A stretch of 64,000 nt of DNA, taken from contig NC_049981.1 in NCBI RefSeq assembly GCF_000003815.2, forward strand, positions 18,461,041-18,525,040. The letters run 5' to 3'. This DNA comes from Branchiostoma floridae (taxonomy: Eukaryota > Chordata > Leptocardii > Amphioxiformes > Branchiostomatidae). This document shows positions 55,074 through 64,000 of the stretch, piece after piece. Position 1 is the first letter of the stretch; each line of letters starts with the position of its first letter. The notes below the pieces were generated by a model. The model worked only from the letters and a program-made list of their open reading frames with translations. It had not been told where the DNA came from and made no database searches. A program made the translations under genes and the position numbers.

Positions 55074-55443
55074 TCAGATCCTGGTCAGCTTGAGAGGAAA
55101 GTTCTCGGTGATGAGGTGGTCATTCTGTAACACGATCACCACGTTCACCTCGAACTCCACCTTGAAGTTAGAGGTGATGAGGGTGGGGCAGGTGAACAGG
55201 CGCGGGAAGATCATGTAGATGGGTAGCGTCAGGCCCCTGCACACGTCGCCTTCACCAATCTGGATGTTCTGGATCTCTGTGGCATCGCGAGCGTAGCCTT
55301 CGGCACACCCGCAGGTCTCCACACGAACCAGCTGCAGCTCGATGGAGCGGATGGGCGACTCGGAGCTCTCCACCACCAACTCTCCCGTCAAGGGGCGTGA
55401 CAGGCAGCATACGGAGGAATCCAGCTTGCCCTTCACTACAAAC
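55074..55443 (-). CDS. VPS26C: VPS26C exon 3 (terminal)
   Basis: Acceptor tttgtcggatgcag. Encodes FVVKGKLDSSVCCLSRPLTG through FPLKLTRI and TGA; the C-terminal arrestin lobe with the CGCAEGYARDATEIQ motif. Confidence 0.95.
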
Positions 55444-57143
55444 CTGCATCCGACAAAAAGGTTTGGGTTTATAATAGAACATGGAGGTAATACTGTAAGA
55501 GAGGAAATATTTGCAAGGGTTTATTTCTGCAATAAGTAGGAAATGTAGTATTTGATGTGTTTCTCTTAAGTTCGCAGTTGAAAAGGGCTGGTGTAGGCAA
55601 AAAGACAACAAAATGTTGGTGAAAAAGTCCCAGCCAAAATGCAAAAGTAGAACCACAGCAAACATTTTCCCTTTTACAGTACTATACACAAAGTTCAACA
55701 AAAATGAAACGTCTCACAATCATCATAGTCTTTAAAATCTTGCAATGTGAGAAGCTTTGATGGGCTATATGTATCTGAGGTCCCCTAAAATGTATGGGCT
55801 TATTTCTGTCTATTAATTTGTGCATATAGTGCTGCATGCCAGGGTTGGACAAGTCCACTAGTCCTGGGCAAGTGAAAGTGCCGATGCGAGCAAGTGAAAG
55901 TGCTGATGTGGGCAAGCGCATGATGCCTTAACCTACCTTGGAATCTGACTCTTCTCCTTGATGTTCTGTAGTGAGTCTGGTGTGATGGTGAAGGGCACAG
56001 GTTTGGCCACAGCCTTCTCCTTGGAGTCCCTGTACTCTAGAATGATCTCACTCTGTTTGGTCAGGTCTTTGTTCAGCAGGGAACGCTTCACCTCTGCACG
56101 GAGCAGGTACTGAATGTTCACGAACACGCCGTGGTACGTCTCATACAAGACCTTGTTGTGTCCCTTTGGCTTCAGGGGAACTTCAAACGGAATTTCGGTC
56201 TTACCGGAGGGCAGCTTGCCAGGTTTGACCAGCTCTACCGCATAGCTGACCAGTTGGATGGGCTTGAGGGAGTTGTAGAAGGCTTCAAAGACACCTACAC
56301 TTTTGGCACTCAGCTGTAGGTTGACTGAGCCCTCCATAGAGAGGTTCACACCTGGAACAGAATAGTGGTATACAGTCAACCCTGCACAAATGATCACCCC
56401 TACATAATTTCATAAAAACCACCTGCCCAACCTCTACACAAGGACCACCTGGCCATTGATATATTTCATTTTCATTGGTACAGTCAAGCCTGTACAAGTG
56501 ACGACCTCTTCACACGGGCAAACTCACTTCATAGGCCCTGTGAGAGTTTGGTCATGTGTCACCGACTGTCAACGGACAGGAATAGACTAGCATATCCTTA
56601 TCCACACTCTTGGACCTGCCCCTGCTTATCTCTAAATGGTACGCTCAAGCAGTTTTCATTATTATTTTTACAAACAATTTACCAACAATTCAACATAAAG
56701 CACTACTGCACACGTTTTGGTAAACTTAATTGATGTCGAAACTGCACAAGAGCAAATTCTCACAGGAGTCTGCTGATGCTATATAATAAGGACAACCTGG
56801 CCATCGATTTACACAAATTACAGTAAAATCTGTACAACTACATAAGGACCACTTGGCAATTGATTTACAGTCAAACCTGTACTGGTGACTACCTCTACAT
56901 AAAGACCACCTGGCCATTTATATACAGTCAAAATGTACAAGTGACCTCCTCTGCATGCTGCATAAGCCAAGAACCACCTGGCCATTTGATATACATACAG
57001 TCATAAAGGTTCCTGACATCTATACGTTCTGTTGTACCTTGATGCTGCATGTCTCCTTTGCTCTGGATGACCACAACTCCAGACACGAGCTCCCCCTCGT
57101 AGTAGATCTTATTCACCTTCTTAAGGCGGATGTCTAAGGCCAT
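55074..57143 (-). CDS. VPS26C: VPS26C (DSCR3), retriever complex subunit
   Basis: Exons 57143-57038, 56351-55937 and 55443-55074 join to 296 residues, the family's length (297 in human). The protein is an arrestin-fold subunit of retriever (VPS35L-VPS26C-VPS29), which works with the COMMD/CCDC22/CCDC93 complex and SNX17 on endosomes to recycle integrins and other receptors. Visible signatures: MALDIRLKKVNKIYYEGE near the start, HQGVNLSMEGSVNLQLSAKS, KPIQLVSYAVELVKPGK, LYETYHGVFVNIQY, SRPLTGELVVESSE, the near-invariant VETCGCAEGYARDATEIQN and NDHLITENFPLKL near the end. All phases agree and nothing looks broken. The start ATG has a strong context (GCCACCATGG). An upstream in-frame ATG at 57293 would add 50 residues not expected in the family. 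It is divergently transcribed from CDK1, with start codons 848 bp apart. Confidence 0.96.
55937..56351 (-). CDS. VPS26C: VPS26C exon 2
   Basis: Acceptor accactattctgttccag; donor TCCAAG|GTAGGT. Encodes GVNLSMEGSVNLQLSAKSVG to LQNIKEKSQIP, the rest of the N-terminal lobe and the linker. Confidence 0.95.
56352..57037. other. VPS26C intron 1
   Basis: 686 bp with several diverged repeats of a 'ccacctggccattgatat..acagtcaa(g)cctgtacaa' unit (near 56445-56500, 56795-56850, 56860-56935, 56975-57005). This is a loosely periodic minisatellite-like array, not coding. Confidence 0.6.
57038..57143 (-). CDS. VPS26C: VPS26C exon 1
   Basis: ATG at 57143-57141; codes MALDIRLKKVNKIYYEGELV, SGVVVIQSKGDMQHQ. 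Donor CATCAAG|GTACAA. Confidence 0.95.
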
Positions 57144-57991
57144 GGTGGCTAAGCCTACAAGCTCTTTCCCAACTTCCGAACAAAAAATCAGGGTTGTCCA
57201 AGAAAAATGGGGAGGGGGGCAGGCACGAATTTGCACAAGACGACTCGTGAGAATCAAAGTCCACTGGGGTCTGTCACTCAATGGAAAAGTCAAGACAGAC
57301 TTAAAGACATAATTTTTCTACAAATAGGAGTCATACAAATTGCCTAAGTGAAGGAAATCTTGCATTGAAAAAAAAAATCAATTTCTCTAGCTGATTTCTT
57401 GCAAAAACGCCCACTTCCGGGTTCAAAAGCATGATGGGAAAATGCAAAACGAGGCCAAAATGAAAAACACCACTTGATTGGCCGTTATATGTTAGACGAT
57501 CTCTCATTGGTTGATTTAAAGACTGAGGCACTAGATTTGAAAACGTAAGATTCAGAACTGAGAAGGGATCCAGCTGGAGGAAGGTTTTAAAGGTTTGTGG
57601 GATTTTACACCTTTATTTCATACCTTTGGGGAAAAGTTTGAAGATCTTTGATGACTGAACATGAATAAAAACAAATAGGGCCGACGGAAATGTTGATCTC
57701 ACCGCGATTTTCCTGTTTTAGGATGGAAATTTGAAGATTTTTTTGTGACAGATGCACACAAAGGGTCGAGTAGCGTGGGGCTTCCAAGATTCAGACAGTT
57801 GAACATTTTCCCCCAGTTTCCTGCCATCATCAGCCTGAGATCGGAAAAATAAAAGAAGTATTTTCAGCTAGTACGACAGTTTGCATCTGTGCCCACAGAA
57901 TATAGATTTCTGTATAACAATTTCATTTGTTATTTTGAATATTTTTCTTCATCACAGGGTCGTAGCCTGGTACTCTTTGTTTGATACAAAA
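57144..57991. promoter_or_regulatory. Divergent VPS26C-CDK1 promoter interval
   Basis: 848 bp between the two start codons. It contains inverted CCAAT boxes (ATTGG) at 57477-57481 and 57506-57510 and TTTGAA at 57536-57541, at spacings of 29 and 30 bp. This is the order and distance of NF-Y boxes and the CHR in G2/M genes, including vertebrate CDK1. A splice-acceptor-like tract (tatttttcttcatcacag) ends at 57957, suggesting a non-coding 5' exon and an intron before the CDK1 start. TSS positions are inference. Confidence 0.6.
57477..57541 (+). promoter_or_regulatory. CCAAT-CCAAT-CHR cell-cycle module
   Basis: ATTGG at 57477, ATTGG at 57506, TTTGAA at 57536. In vertebrates NF-Y binds the CCAAT boxes and DREAM/MMB binds the CHR, repressing in G0/G1 and activating in G2/M. 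That this module drives CDK1 here is inferred from motif spacing and position only. Confidence 0.5.
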
Positions 57992-58028
57992 ATGGAAGAC
58001 TACGTCAAAATCGAGAAGATTGGAGAAG
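57992..58028 (+). CDS. CDK1: CDK1 exon 1
   Basis: [12 protein letters not shown] plus the first base of the G13 codon. Donor GAGAAG|GTAAGG. Start context ACAAAAATGG. Confidence 0.96.
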
Positions 58029-61000
58029 GTAAGGAAAGTTCTGATATGTATAATGGTGGATCACTTTTTATCCGTCAGCTTTTTAGTTGGGCATGAATAG
58101 ATTTAATACGTCTTTTTTGTTTGTTTTAAATTAAAAAATACATGTTACTCATTACTAAACACCTGTTGATGATGGTGCACTATCTCTCTAGGCAAGGATT
58201 GCATTTTGCTTTTCTACGATTCAACTATACACTTTCCCTTTCAAGTTGTGGATGGTCTCAATTTCATGAAATTGGGAAAGAATGACTCCCATTTGATTTG
58301 TTGATATCTCTTTTTCTGGATGTTTATTCACATATTATAACCAGTAATACACATAAACCAACCACCAGTTTCATGCTAGCTGTTTGTTGAACCTTTGTCT
58401 GAAGAAGAATCCCCCACAACAACATTTTTTTCAAAATTCAGTGCATGTAAAATAACTAGGTATCCATGTTTGGGCTTTCTATCCAAAGTTCATAGAATAT
58501 AGCCTGTGTGCCAGCAAGGAGCTTTTATCAGAGCTCCTTGGTGCCAGGGACTATGTACAGGTGAACTTTGACTCCATGGCCAACATGCCACAAAGGAAAT
58601 CTTATAACAGATGCCCGACTTAAACCATGAGCCGGCTAGCCAACTGGGGTATGGTGCCAAAAACTGCCAACATTGGGAGAGGAACAGATGACTGTGCCTT
58701 CAGCCAAAGGGTCAAGTTGTATTGCTTTATGGAGAGTCTGGCATCCAGGGTATTGCTACTTCTACTAGTACAGGTATTGATAATAAAACATTCCCTGGGC
58801 CTGACTCAGTGTTCTAACACCAAGACTGTTTGTGGTTGTGCCAGGTACCTACGGTGTTGTGTACAAGGGGAGGAATAAGAAGACTGGTCTGACAGTGGCT
58901 CTGAAGAAGATCCGTCTGGAAAGTGAAGAGGAAGGTGTCCCCAGTACAGCAATCAGGGAGATCTCCCTACTGAAGGAGCTCGTGCATCCCAACATTGTAA
59001 AGTAGGTCGATCAAAATGGCTAGGCTAGACTAGTAGTAGACACGAGATCAAGAGATCACAGGTTTGATTTCCGGAATTCCTGGCTAGATGTGACATGCCA
59101 TTGGGAAAACGGTGCAATGGTTGAGTGGGTAGAGAGTTTGCCTCACATTCGGTAGGTTGTGAGTTCGATCTGAGGGCATTGTCTGCTGAAAATTTTTAAC
59201 TCAGCAGATGTTCGGCTATGTCTAGAGGCAAATTGATTAAGCATAGCCGTTGCTCCAGTGTTTCCTTTATTCCTTTATTCCAATACCCTTTAGCCCTATT
59301 TAGGGCTAGTCTACCAGGGTTCATATGAAACAATGAAACATACATAAACAAATGCAAGTACATACACAAACATACATGTATATATACAAACAGATAATAA
59401 TACTTAATAGATACACAATCATTAAAAAAACTATTGGCTTGAGAAGACTTGATACATTGCCTTTTTAAAGCGTGAGATGTTGGGCAGGGATTTGATGTAT
59501 GGTGGTAGGTCATTCCAAAGACTGATGGCACGGTAGAGAAAAGTTCGCTTTTTTTAGTTTGTTTTTGGCTTAGGGAGTTTAAAACTGAAGGAGTTGGATA
59601 ATCTAGTTGAATATGTGTGGGTAGAATGGACAGGAATAATGGAACCGTAAATGTTATGGGGCTCCTTACTGACAAGTATTCTGAAAAACATAGTCAATGT
59701 GCTGATGGCGAATCTTTCTCTTACCATGGGCCAACCCAAGTTTGAATGCATTTGCTGAACAGGTGTTTCTAGTGGACATTTAAGCACCAATCTACAGGCT
59801 CTGTTCTGTACAACCTGGAACTTTCGAGCATTTGATTCAGACATGTTTGCTAGAACTGGGAGACAGTACTGTGCTACTGATAATGTTTCATTTAAGTATT
59901 CCTTCTAAAGCATTATTGGTAATTTATATACTATAGTTTGAATGATCAGTGACAAAAGCAGCTGACATTTGTCCTGTGTGTTGCCCAGCCTACAGGATGT
60001 CCTGATGCAGGAGTCCAAACTGTACCTGGTGTTCGAGTTCCTGACCATGGACCTGAAGAAGTACATGGACTCCATCCCCTCCGGACAGTACATGGACTCT
60101 ATGCTGGTCAAGGTGCAACAAGCAGTTTTTGTTACTGTTGTTGTTGTTGACAATTGACAAATGAATACTGAGTGACTATATCCTACACAATGCATTGCGG
60201 ATCACCCGAGGTACCAGCCCAAAAATTGGAGTAGAGTCATACAAAAACCAGAGAGCTGGACCCGAGTGTCATGCAAAGTACATTTTGTTGCATTCTCTTT
60301 ATGTCATACCCACTCAAAAAAACACAAATTTCAATGCAGGATGTGCTAGAAATTGAAAGAATTTGTTGTCCATAAAACAAAAAAAATTGGGAGATCATTA
60401 GGTCTAATGCCCAAATTTGGCATTTAGATTTTACAGCGGTGTACACAATGTGTTTTTAAATTCTTTGATGGAAGATTTTTGGATAACGCTAGAAGCCTGT
60501 GGGTTCCATGAAACATGAACCAGCCTGGAAGACCTACATCAAATGTTTTGCAGGTCCAATGATTAAGATTTGAAATAACTTATATCGTGTAACTTGGGCC
60601 AGAATACCAGTCCAAATTGTGCTGTATTGCCCAATCTTTGAAGTTGCAGTGCACAGGATTTGATGGAACATATTTTGCATGCATCGCTGGTGCTACTGTT
60701 TAAAAATTGCCTACCTGATACGGGGGTTGGATTGCTTTTCTGTCAATCTGACCCTAGCAATCTGACCTGCAGTCAGACTGGAACCTGGATGATACAGAAT
60801 ACACCATGATAATCATCAAGTATCTATCGTGTATAACGTTGATACTATTTTGTGCTCCACAGAGCTACTTGTACCAGATCCTACAGGGGATTACGTTCTG
60901 CCACTCCCGCCGCGTGCTTCATCGTGACCTGAAGCCCCAGAACCTCCTGATCGACAATAAGGGCATCATCAAACTGGCTGACTTTGGGCTGGCCCGCGCG

Positions 61001-62716
61001 TTTGGCATCCCAGTCAGGGTTTACACACACGAGGTAGGCTAGCTATAGTTGTTGTAACCCTTGTAAGTTGTAGTGCCTTGTGTCACATAGGGCAGCAAGT
61101 TTCCTTGTTGTTTCTGTAGCAAGGTATATTTTTACAGGGAGATGTTCCGAGCACTTCTCCTCATACACAGTTCCCCGATATTACATCCCTTCCAAAAGAT
61201 GGGTGCAGCCGCAACCAAGATGTCCTGACACAGCTTAAATTTTGAGTGTACAAAAGTGCATGTGCACCCCATATTTCCATCGCCGCAGCTAGATAGTTAT
61301 CACGCTAGATGGACCAGACCCATATTGAAGAAGAAATTGGAAGAAGTACACTGTAACAATGGTGGATTGAGAGTTTCAAACCATGGTTAACACCTAACTG
61401 TCTGTGTGTGTTCAGGTGGTGACCCTGTGGTACCGTGCCCCTGAAGTTCTGCTCGGGGGTGCCCGCTACTCCACGCCCATTGACATCTGGAGCATCGGCA
61501 CTATCTTTGCAGAGATGGCCACCAAGAGACCGCTCTTCCACGGAGACTCTGAGATCGACCAGCTCTTCAGAATTTTCAGGTACTGTTTTAGAGCTGGTGA
61601 TTCTGGGACAAAAGTTTATATTGCCAACTCAAATTTAGCCTTGGGTCCAGTCCAGGTCCAGCCAACACAGCACAACACATATTTTTGTTGGCTAAAAATG
61701 TCAACTAATAAGTAGGTGAGGAAATTTGTATGAGAGAACGTAACATGTTGTGATTGAGTACTGTAACATCAGGAGCTTCAGGTGGTACTAAAGTGCAGAC
61801 TAGTAATCCACAATGGTACTGCAGCTTTTGCACTAGTTGTTGACTAAAATTATTCTGACACCAGAAGGTGTCAGAATCCCAAATTGGCAGTGCCAAATTT
61901 TAAACAGGTTTCACCTATCATGAACATGTTAAGAGATGTACATGATATATGAATTGATACATGTACTGATTTTGCTGGGTGTCTAAAAATTTGTCCCTCC
62001 ACCCGCCTACCCCAGGACCATGGGCACCCCCACAGAGGACATCTGGCCAGGAGTGACCCAGATGCCTGACTACAAGCCCAGCTTCCCCAGCTGGAAGACG
62101 AACCCCAACCAGCTCAAAACATCCGTCAAGAACATGGACGACCAGGCCTTGGACCTGCTGCAGGTAACTTCTAGTAAAGGTCAACAGTACCCTGGAAGTT
62201 GGCCAGTTACCTTTCTTTCAGTACTTGGTGTAGAACTTCTGTGGTATTGGAGGTCAAGTAACAAGGTTAATGGAGTTTAGATTGAGAGGCCATGGGTTCA
62301 CTTCCTGGCTAGATATTCTGTCCTTTGGAAAGGCACTTGACACAGCTTTCCTCACTCCACCCAGGTGTAAAAGTGGGTACCTGAAGTCGGTTGAGGAGAT
62401 AAAAGGTGGAGGAAGAATAGGGGTGGGCCCCACCTCCCAATACTGTGTACTAAGTGTGTGTTTATAACAACCCACTGCCCCTAACTATGGTCTCAAAAAA
62501 GTCTATGGGACTCACTGACCTGTACCTGTTTAAAAAAAAAGCTTTTGTGTCTGTTTTCTTGTATTTTACTAAAATCATGTCTAATGATTTGCCTCCCAGA
62601 AAACCCTGATCTACGACCCAGCAAACCGCATCTCTGCCAAGGCTGCCTTGATACATCCTTACTTTGATGATCTGGACAAGGCTTCGCTACCGGGCACAAA
62701 CTTCAAACCTTGCTAG
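57992..62716 (+). CDS. CDK1: Cyclin-dependent kinase 1 (CDK1/cdc2)
   Basis: Exons 57992-58028, 58845-59001, 59989-60112, 60863-61033, 61416-61579, 62016-62163 and 62600-62716 give 305 residues, with all split codons restored. This is the serine/threonine kinase that, with cyclin B (and A), drives entry into mitosis. Seen: GEGTYG glycine loop with the inhibitory sites T14 and Y15 (Wee1/Myt1 targets), K33, the cyclin-binding PSTAIRE helix (45-51), HRDLKPQN with catalytic D128, DFG (146-148), T161 in the activation loop (RVYTHEVVTLWYR), [12 protein letters not shown] and [26 protein letters not shown] and PSTAIRE together with [14 protein letters not shown] favour CDK1 over CDK2/3. No catalytic residue is missing. 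The C-terminus ([11 protein letters not shown]) differs from vertebrates, which is a normally variable end. The gene is divergent from VPS26C. Confidence 0.97.
58029..58844. other. CDK1 intron 1
   Basis: 816 bp; no element is clearly recognisable. An inverted pair 'caaggagcttttatcagagctccttgg' (about 58517-58543) forms a short hairpin. Confidence 0.6.
58845..59001 (+). CDS. CDK1: CDK1 exon 2
   Basis: Acceptor tttgtggttgtgccag. Codes from G13 through [34 protein letters not shown] and ELVHPNIV, ending two bases into N65. Donor GTAAA|GTAGGT. Confidence 0.96.
59105..59225 (+). repeat. tRNA-derived SINE
   Basis: A-box-like 'ggttgagtgggtagag' and B-box-like 'gagttcgatct' about 30 bp apart, as in a tRNA gene, followed by a short body ending in the hairpin-forming 'ctgctgaaa..tcagcag'. 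Confidence 0.55.
59262..59900 (-). pseudogene. 5'-truncated LINE relic, RT C-terminus with frameshift
   Basis: On the minus strand the frame reads [42 protein letters not shown] (59554-59880). After a frame break it continues as [20 protein letters not shown] and [12 protein letters not shown] to a stop near 59435. This is the conserved tail of non-LTR reverse transcriptases. The 3' UTR contains the hairpin tagccctatttagggcta and ends in repeated 'ggaataaa' units. It has no endonuclease or catalytic RT part and is an inactive insertion inside CDK1 intron 2. Confidence 0.75.
59989..60112 (+). CDS. CDK1: CDK1 exon 3
   Basis: Acceptor ctgtgtgttgcccag. Codes [41 protein letters not shown]. Donor TCAAG|GTGCAA. 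Confidence 0.96.
60863..61033 (+). CDS. CDK1: CDK1 exon 4 (catalytic core)
   Basis: Acceptor ttttgtgctccacag. Codes [55 protein letters not shown], holding D128, the DFG motif and T161. Donor ACGAG|GTAGGC. Confidence 0.97.
61078..61235 (-). repeat. SINE-body fragment, minus orientation
   Basis: 'ccttccaaaagatgggtgca' with flanking 'gggcagcaagtttcc' is the reverse complement of the body of the repeat at 38903-39125. Lies in CDK1 intron 4. Confidence 0.6.
61416..61579 (+). CDS. CDK1: CDK1 exon 5
   Basis: Acceptor ctgtgtgtgttcag. Codes [54 protein letters not shown] plus two bases. Donor TTCAG|GTACTG. Confidence 0.96.
62016..62163 (+). CDS. CDK1: CDK1 exon 6
   Basis: Acceptor cccgcctaccccag. 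Completes R and codes [49 protein letters not shown]. Donor TGCAG|GTAACT. Confidence 0.95.
62255..62522 (+). repeat. SINE copy in CDK1 intron 6
   Basis: 'gaggccatgggttcacttcc' (degraded B box) followed by 'ggaaaggcacttgacac', 'cactccacccaggtgtaaaa' and the tail 'ggtctcaaaaaagtctatgg'. Same family as 9340-9590. Confidence 0.6.
62600..62716 (+). CDS. CDK1: CDK1 exon 7 (terminal)
   Basis: Acceptor aatgatttgcctcccag. Codes [38 protein letters not shown] and TAG. The conserved YDPAxRISAKxALxHPYFxDLD block is complete. Confidence 0.96.
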   Translation, partial: KTLIYDPANRISAKAALIHPYFDDLDKASLPGTNFKPC

Positions 62717-64000
62717 AGATAGACACTGTACAAATTTGTAACCTCTTCATATAGATGTCCTACTCTTCTACATCTACTCGTGCTGTCTTTTCTATATCCT
62801 GAAGCATAAATGCATACATGTAATATCTTTTATTTGTGGCTTCCATACAATTATGACTTGTGTGATTATATGATGATAATTGTAATGCCAAAAGTTGTTA
62901 CAACCTGTGTAAAAGAAACTGCCTGTCAATGAAAATGTGCCTGTGTAGACAATAGTTTGTCTTCAGATTTCCCCTTAACAATGGTCCATGAAAATGTGTC
63001 TATTGTGTAAACAATAGTCTTTAGATTTTCCCTTATCAAATGTGTAGTATTTCATATAATAAAGCCAAATATAAAAGCTTATAGTATACACAAATAGATA
63101 TTTACTAGGTAAAGTGCCATTGCATAATGTGGCTTCATGTCAAAACATTTCAATGCAAAATCCTCATCACCTTAAAACAACTGCTGTGGAAAAGATACCC
63201 GGTAATCTTACAATACCCGGTAATGTTTAGAAATTATGAACAACTCAACCAAACATGGCATATGTATATTAGTTCTCTACAACATGCATATAGTACTGTA
63301 GTCATTGTTGTTAAGTCCCACTACACACCTGCATTTCCTTCTCATTGCATTAGCAAGTAACACGACAATTGTGTGGTGCAACTGCTAGCTAGATTAGACA
63401 TTGCCAGTTATCTGTGCCCTGTTAGCAGCTGAAATTGTATGACAAAGCCATGGTTACCTCTCTAATCATGTGTAAGGGAAGCAACTTCATATAGGAATGT
63501 GCTGGTCTCAAGACATCAGCGTTACATCCCAACTGTGCACATCTACCAGATGGCAGTGTTTACTAAGAGTAGAGTATTTGGACAGGAAGCACTGGCATTG
63601 TATAGTCTATAGACACATCTAAGCTTCTATGCCTGTCTGTAGTTTTGTGTCTTTATGTGCTTGTTGATGCCACACTTTTTTCTCTGTCCTGTAAGTTATC
63701 CTACCATTGTAATACTATCCAAATGTTATTAGCCTGTATTAAGGAGGTTCTAGCAAGTCCTTGGCTTGTATGTATAACAGATGAGAAATGAATATATAAT
63801 GTAGTGTACAGTCTATTATTGTCTGTATTTATAAGACCATGCTGACATGGTTTGATTTTCCTTGAGTTCCTATCAACTTGATTTTATGGAGAACATTCCT
63901 TTGGACCCCACAAAATTGATGTGGGCATACACAGACAAAAGTATGACACATAACTCCTAAGAATAATTCACCAGTATATTGGTATGCTTGCTAATTTGGG
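62717..64000. other. CDK1 3' UTR and downstream DNA
   Basis: The 3' UTR is inferred to end shortly after AATAAA at 63058-63063. It contains an imperfect local duplication ('tgaaaatgtg(c/t)ct..gtgta(g/a)acaatagt', about 62930-63025). Beyond 63080 I see no gene or clear repeat. Confidence 0.6.
63058..63063 (+). terminator. Polyadenylation signal of CDK1
   Basis: AATAAA 342 bases after the CDK1 stop, in an AT-rich setting. It is the first consensus signal after the stop codon. Confidence 0.65.

Larger units (their letters stand above)
59002..59988. other. CDK1 intron 2
   Basis: 987 bp. Starts with a tRNA-like SINE (59105-59225) and then a minus-oriented LINE relic (59262-59900). Confidence 0.7.

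Noticed and set aside
57144-57293. N-terminal 50-residue extension of VPS26C from an upstream in-frame ATG
   Set aside because: The family begins at the equivalent of MALDIR; the 57143 ATG has an excellent context and the extra residues look like untranslated leader.
1-64000. CRISPR array, bacterial operon or prophage-like system
   Set aside because: All supported genes have spliceosomal introns and animal orthology; the direct repeats are microsatellites or transposon-derived, not spacer arrays.

Overview
The window looks like a piece of a chordate nuclear genome, most likely a lancelet (Branchiostoma). Genes have small coding exons with GT-AG introns and encode proteins very close to vertebrate ones: a C8-type tetraspanin, the retriever subunit VPS26C (DSCR3) and the kinase CDK1. 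The DNA between exons is packed with short inverted-repeat elements, tRNA-derived SINEs, non-LTR retrotransposon pieces and GT/CA microsatellites. Two runs of exactly 100 N (27218-27317 and 28524-28623) are scaffold gaps. The species assignment is inference. All orthology comes from recognising protein motifs by eye, without a database search.

Layout. 1-22 kb is poor in genes. A first coding exon of a secreted protein leaves the window on the minus strand (728-912). A weak two-exon minus-strand candidate lies at 13.0-13.6 kb. A five-exon minus-strand gene (16345-20851) gives a 134-residue secreted furin-repeat-like protein with 17 cysteines that I cannot assign to a named family. From 22582 to 49046 (plus) runs a tetraspanin gene of the ADAM10-regulating TspanC8 group. 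It has seven shared coding exons and two alternative last exons (45149-45214, 48969-49046) that give different ends to the fourth membrane helix and the C-terminal tail. Its intron 2 holds a young 5'-truncated LINE with an open reverse-transcriptase frame and a 12-bp target-site duplication, ending 58 bp before exon 3. 55074-57143 (minus) is VPS26C in three exons. 57992-62716 (plus) is CDK1 in seven exons.

VPS26C and CDK1 are head-to-head, with 848 bp between start codons. That interval carries two inverted CCAAT boxes and a TTTGAA (CHR-like) element at about 30-bp spacings, the layout of G2/M cell-cycle promoters. The three conserved genes act in separate housekeeping processes: ADAM10 trafficking, endosomal recycling and mitotic entry. 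They do not form a pathway; their proximity is a linkage observation.

The most notable points are the duplicated terminal tetraspanin exons, the fresh LINE next to a splice acceptor, the cysteine-rich secreted gene with an exon boundary inside a dispersed repeat, the CCAAT/CHR divergent promoter, and several inverted-repeat elements, one with a clear target-site duplication.
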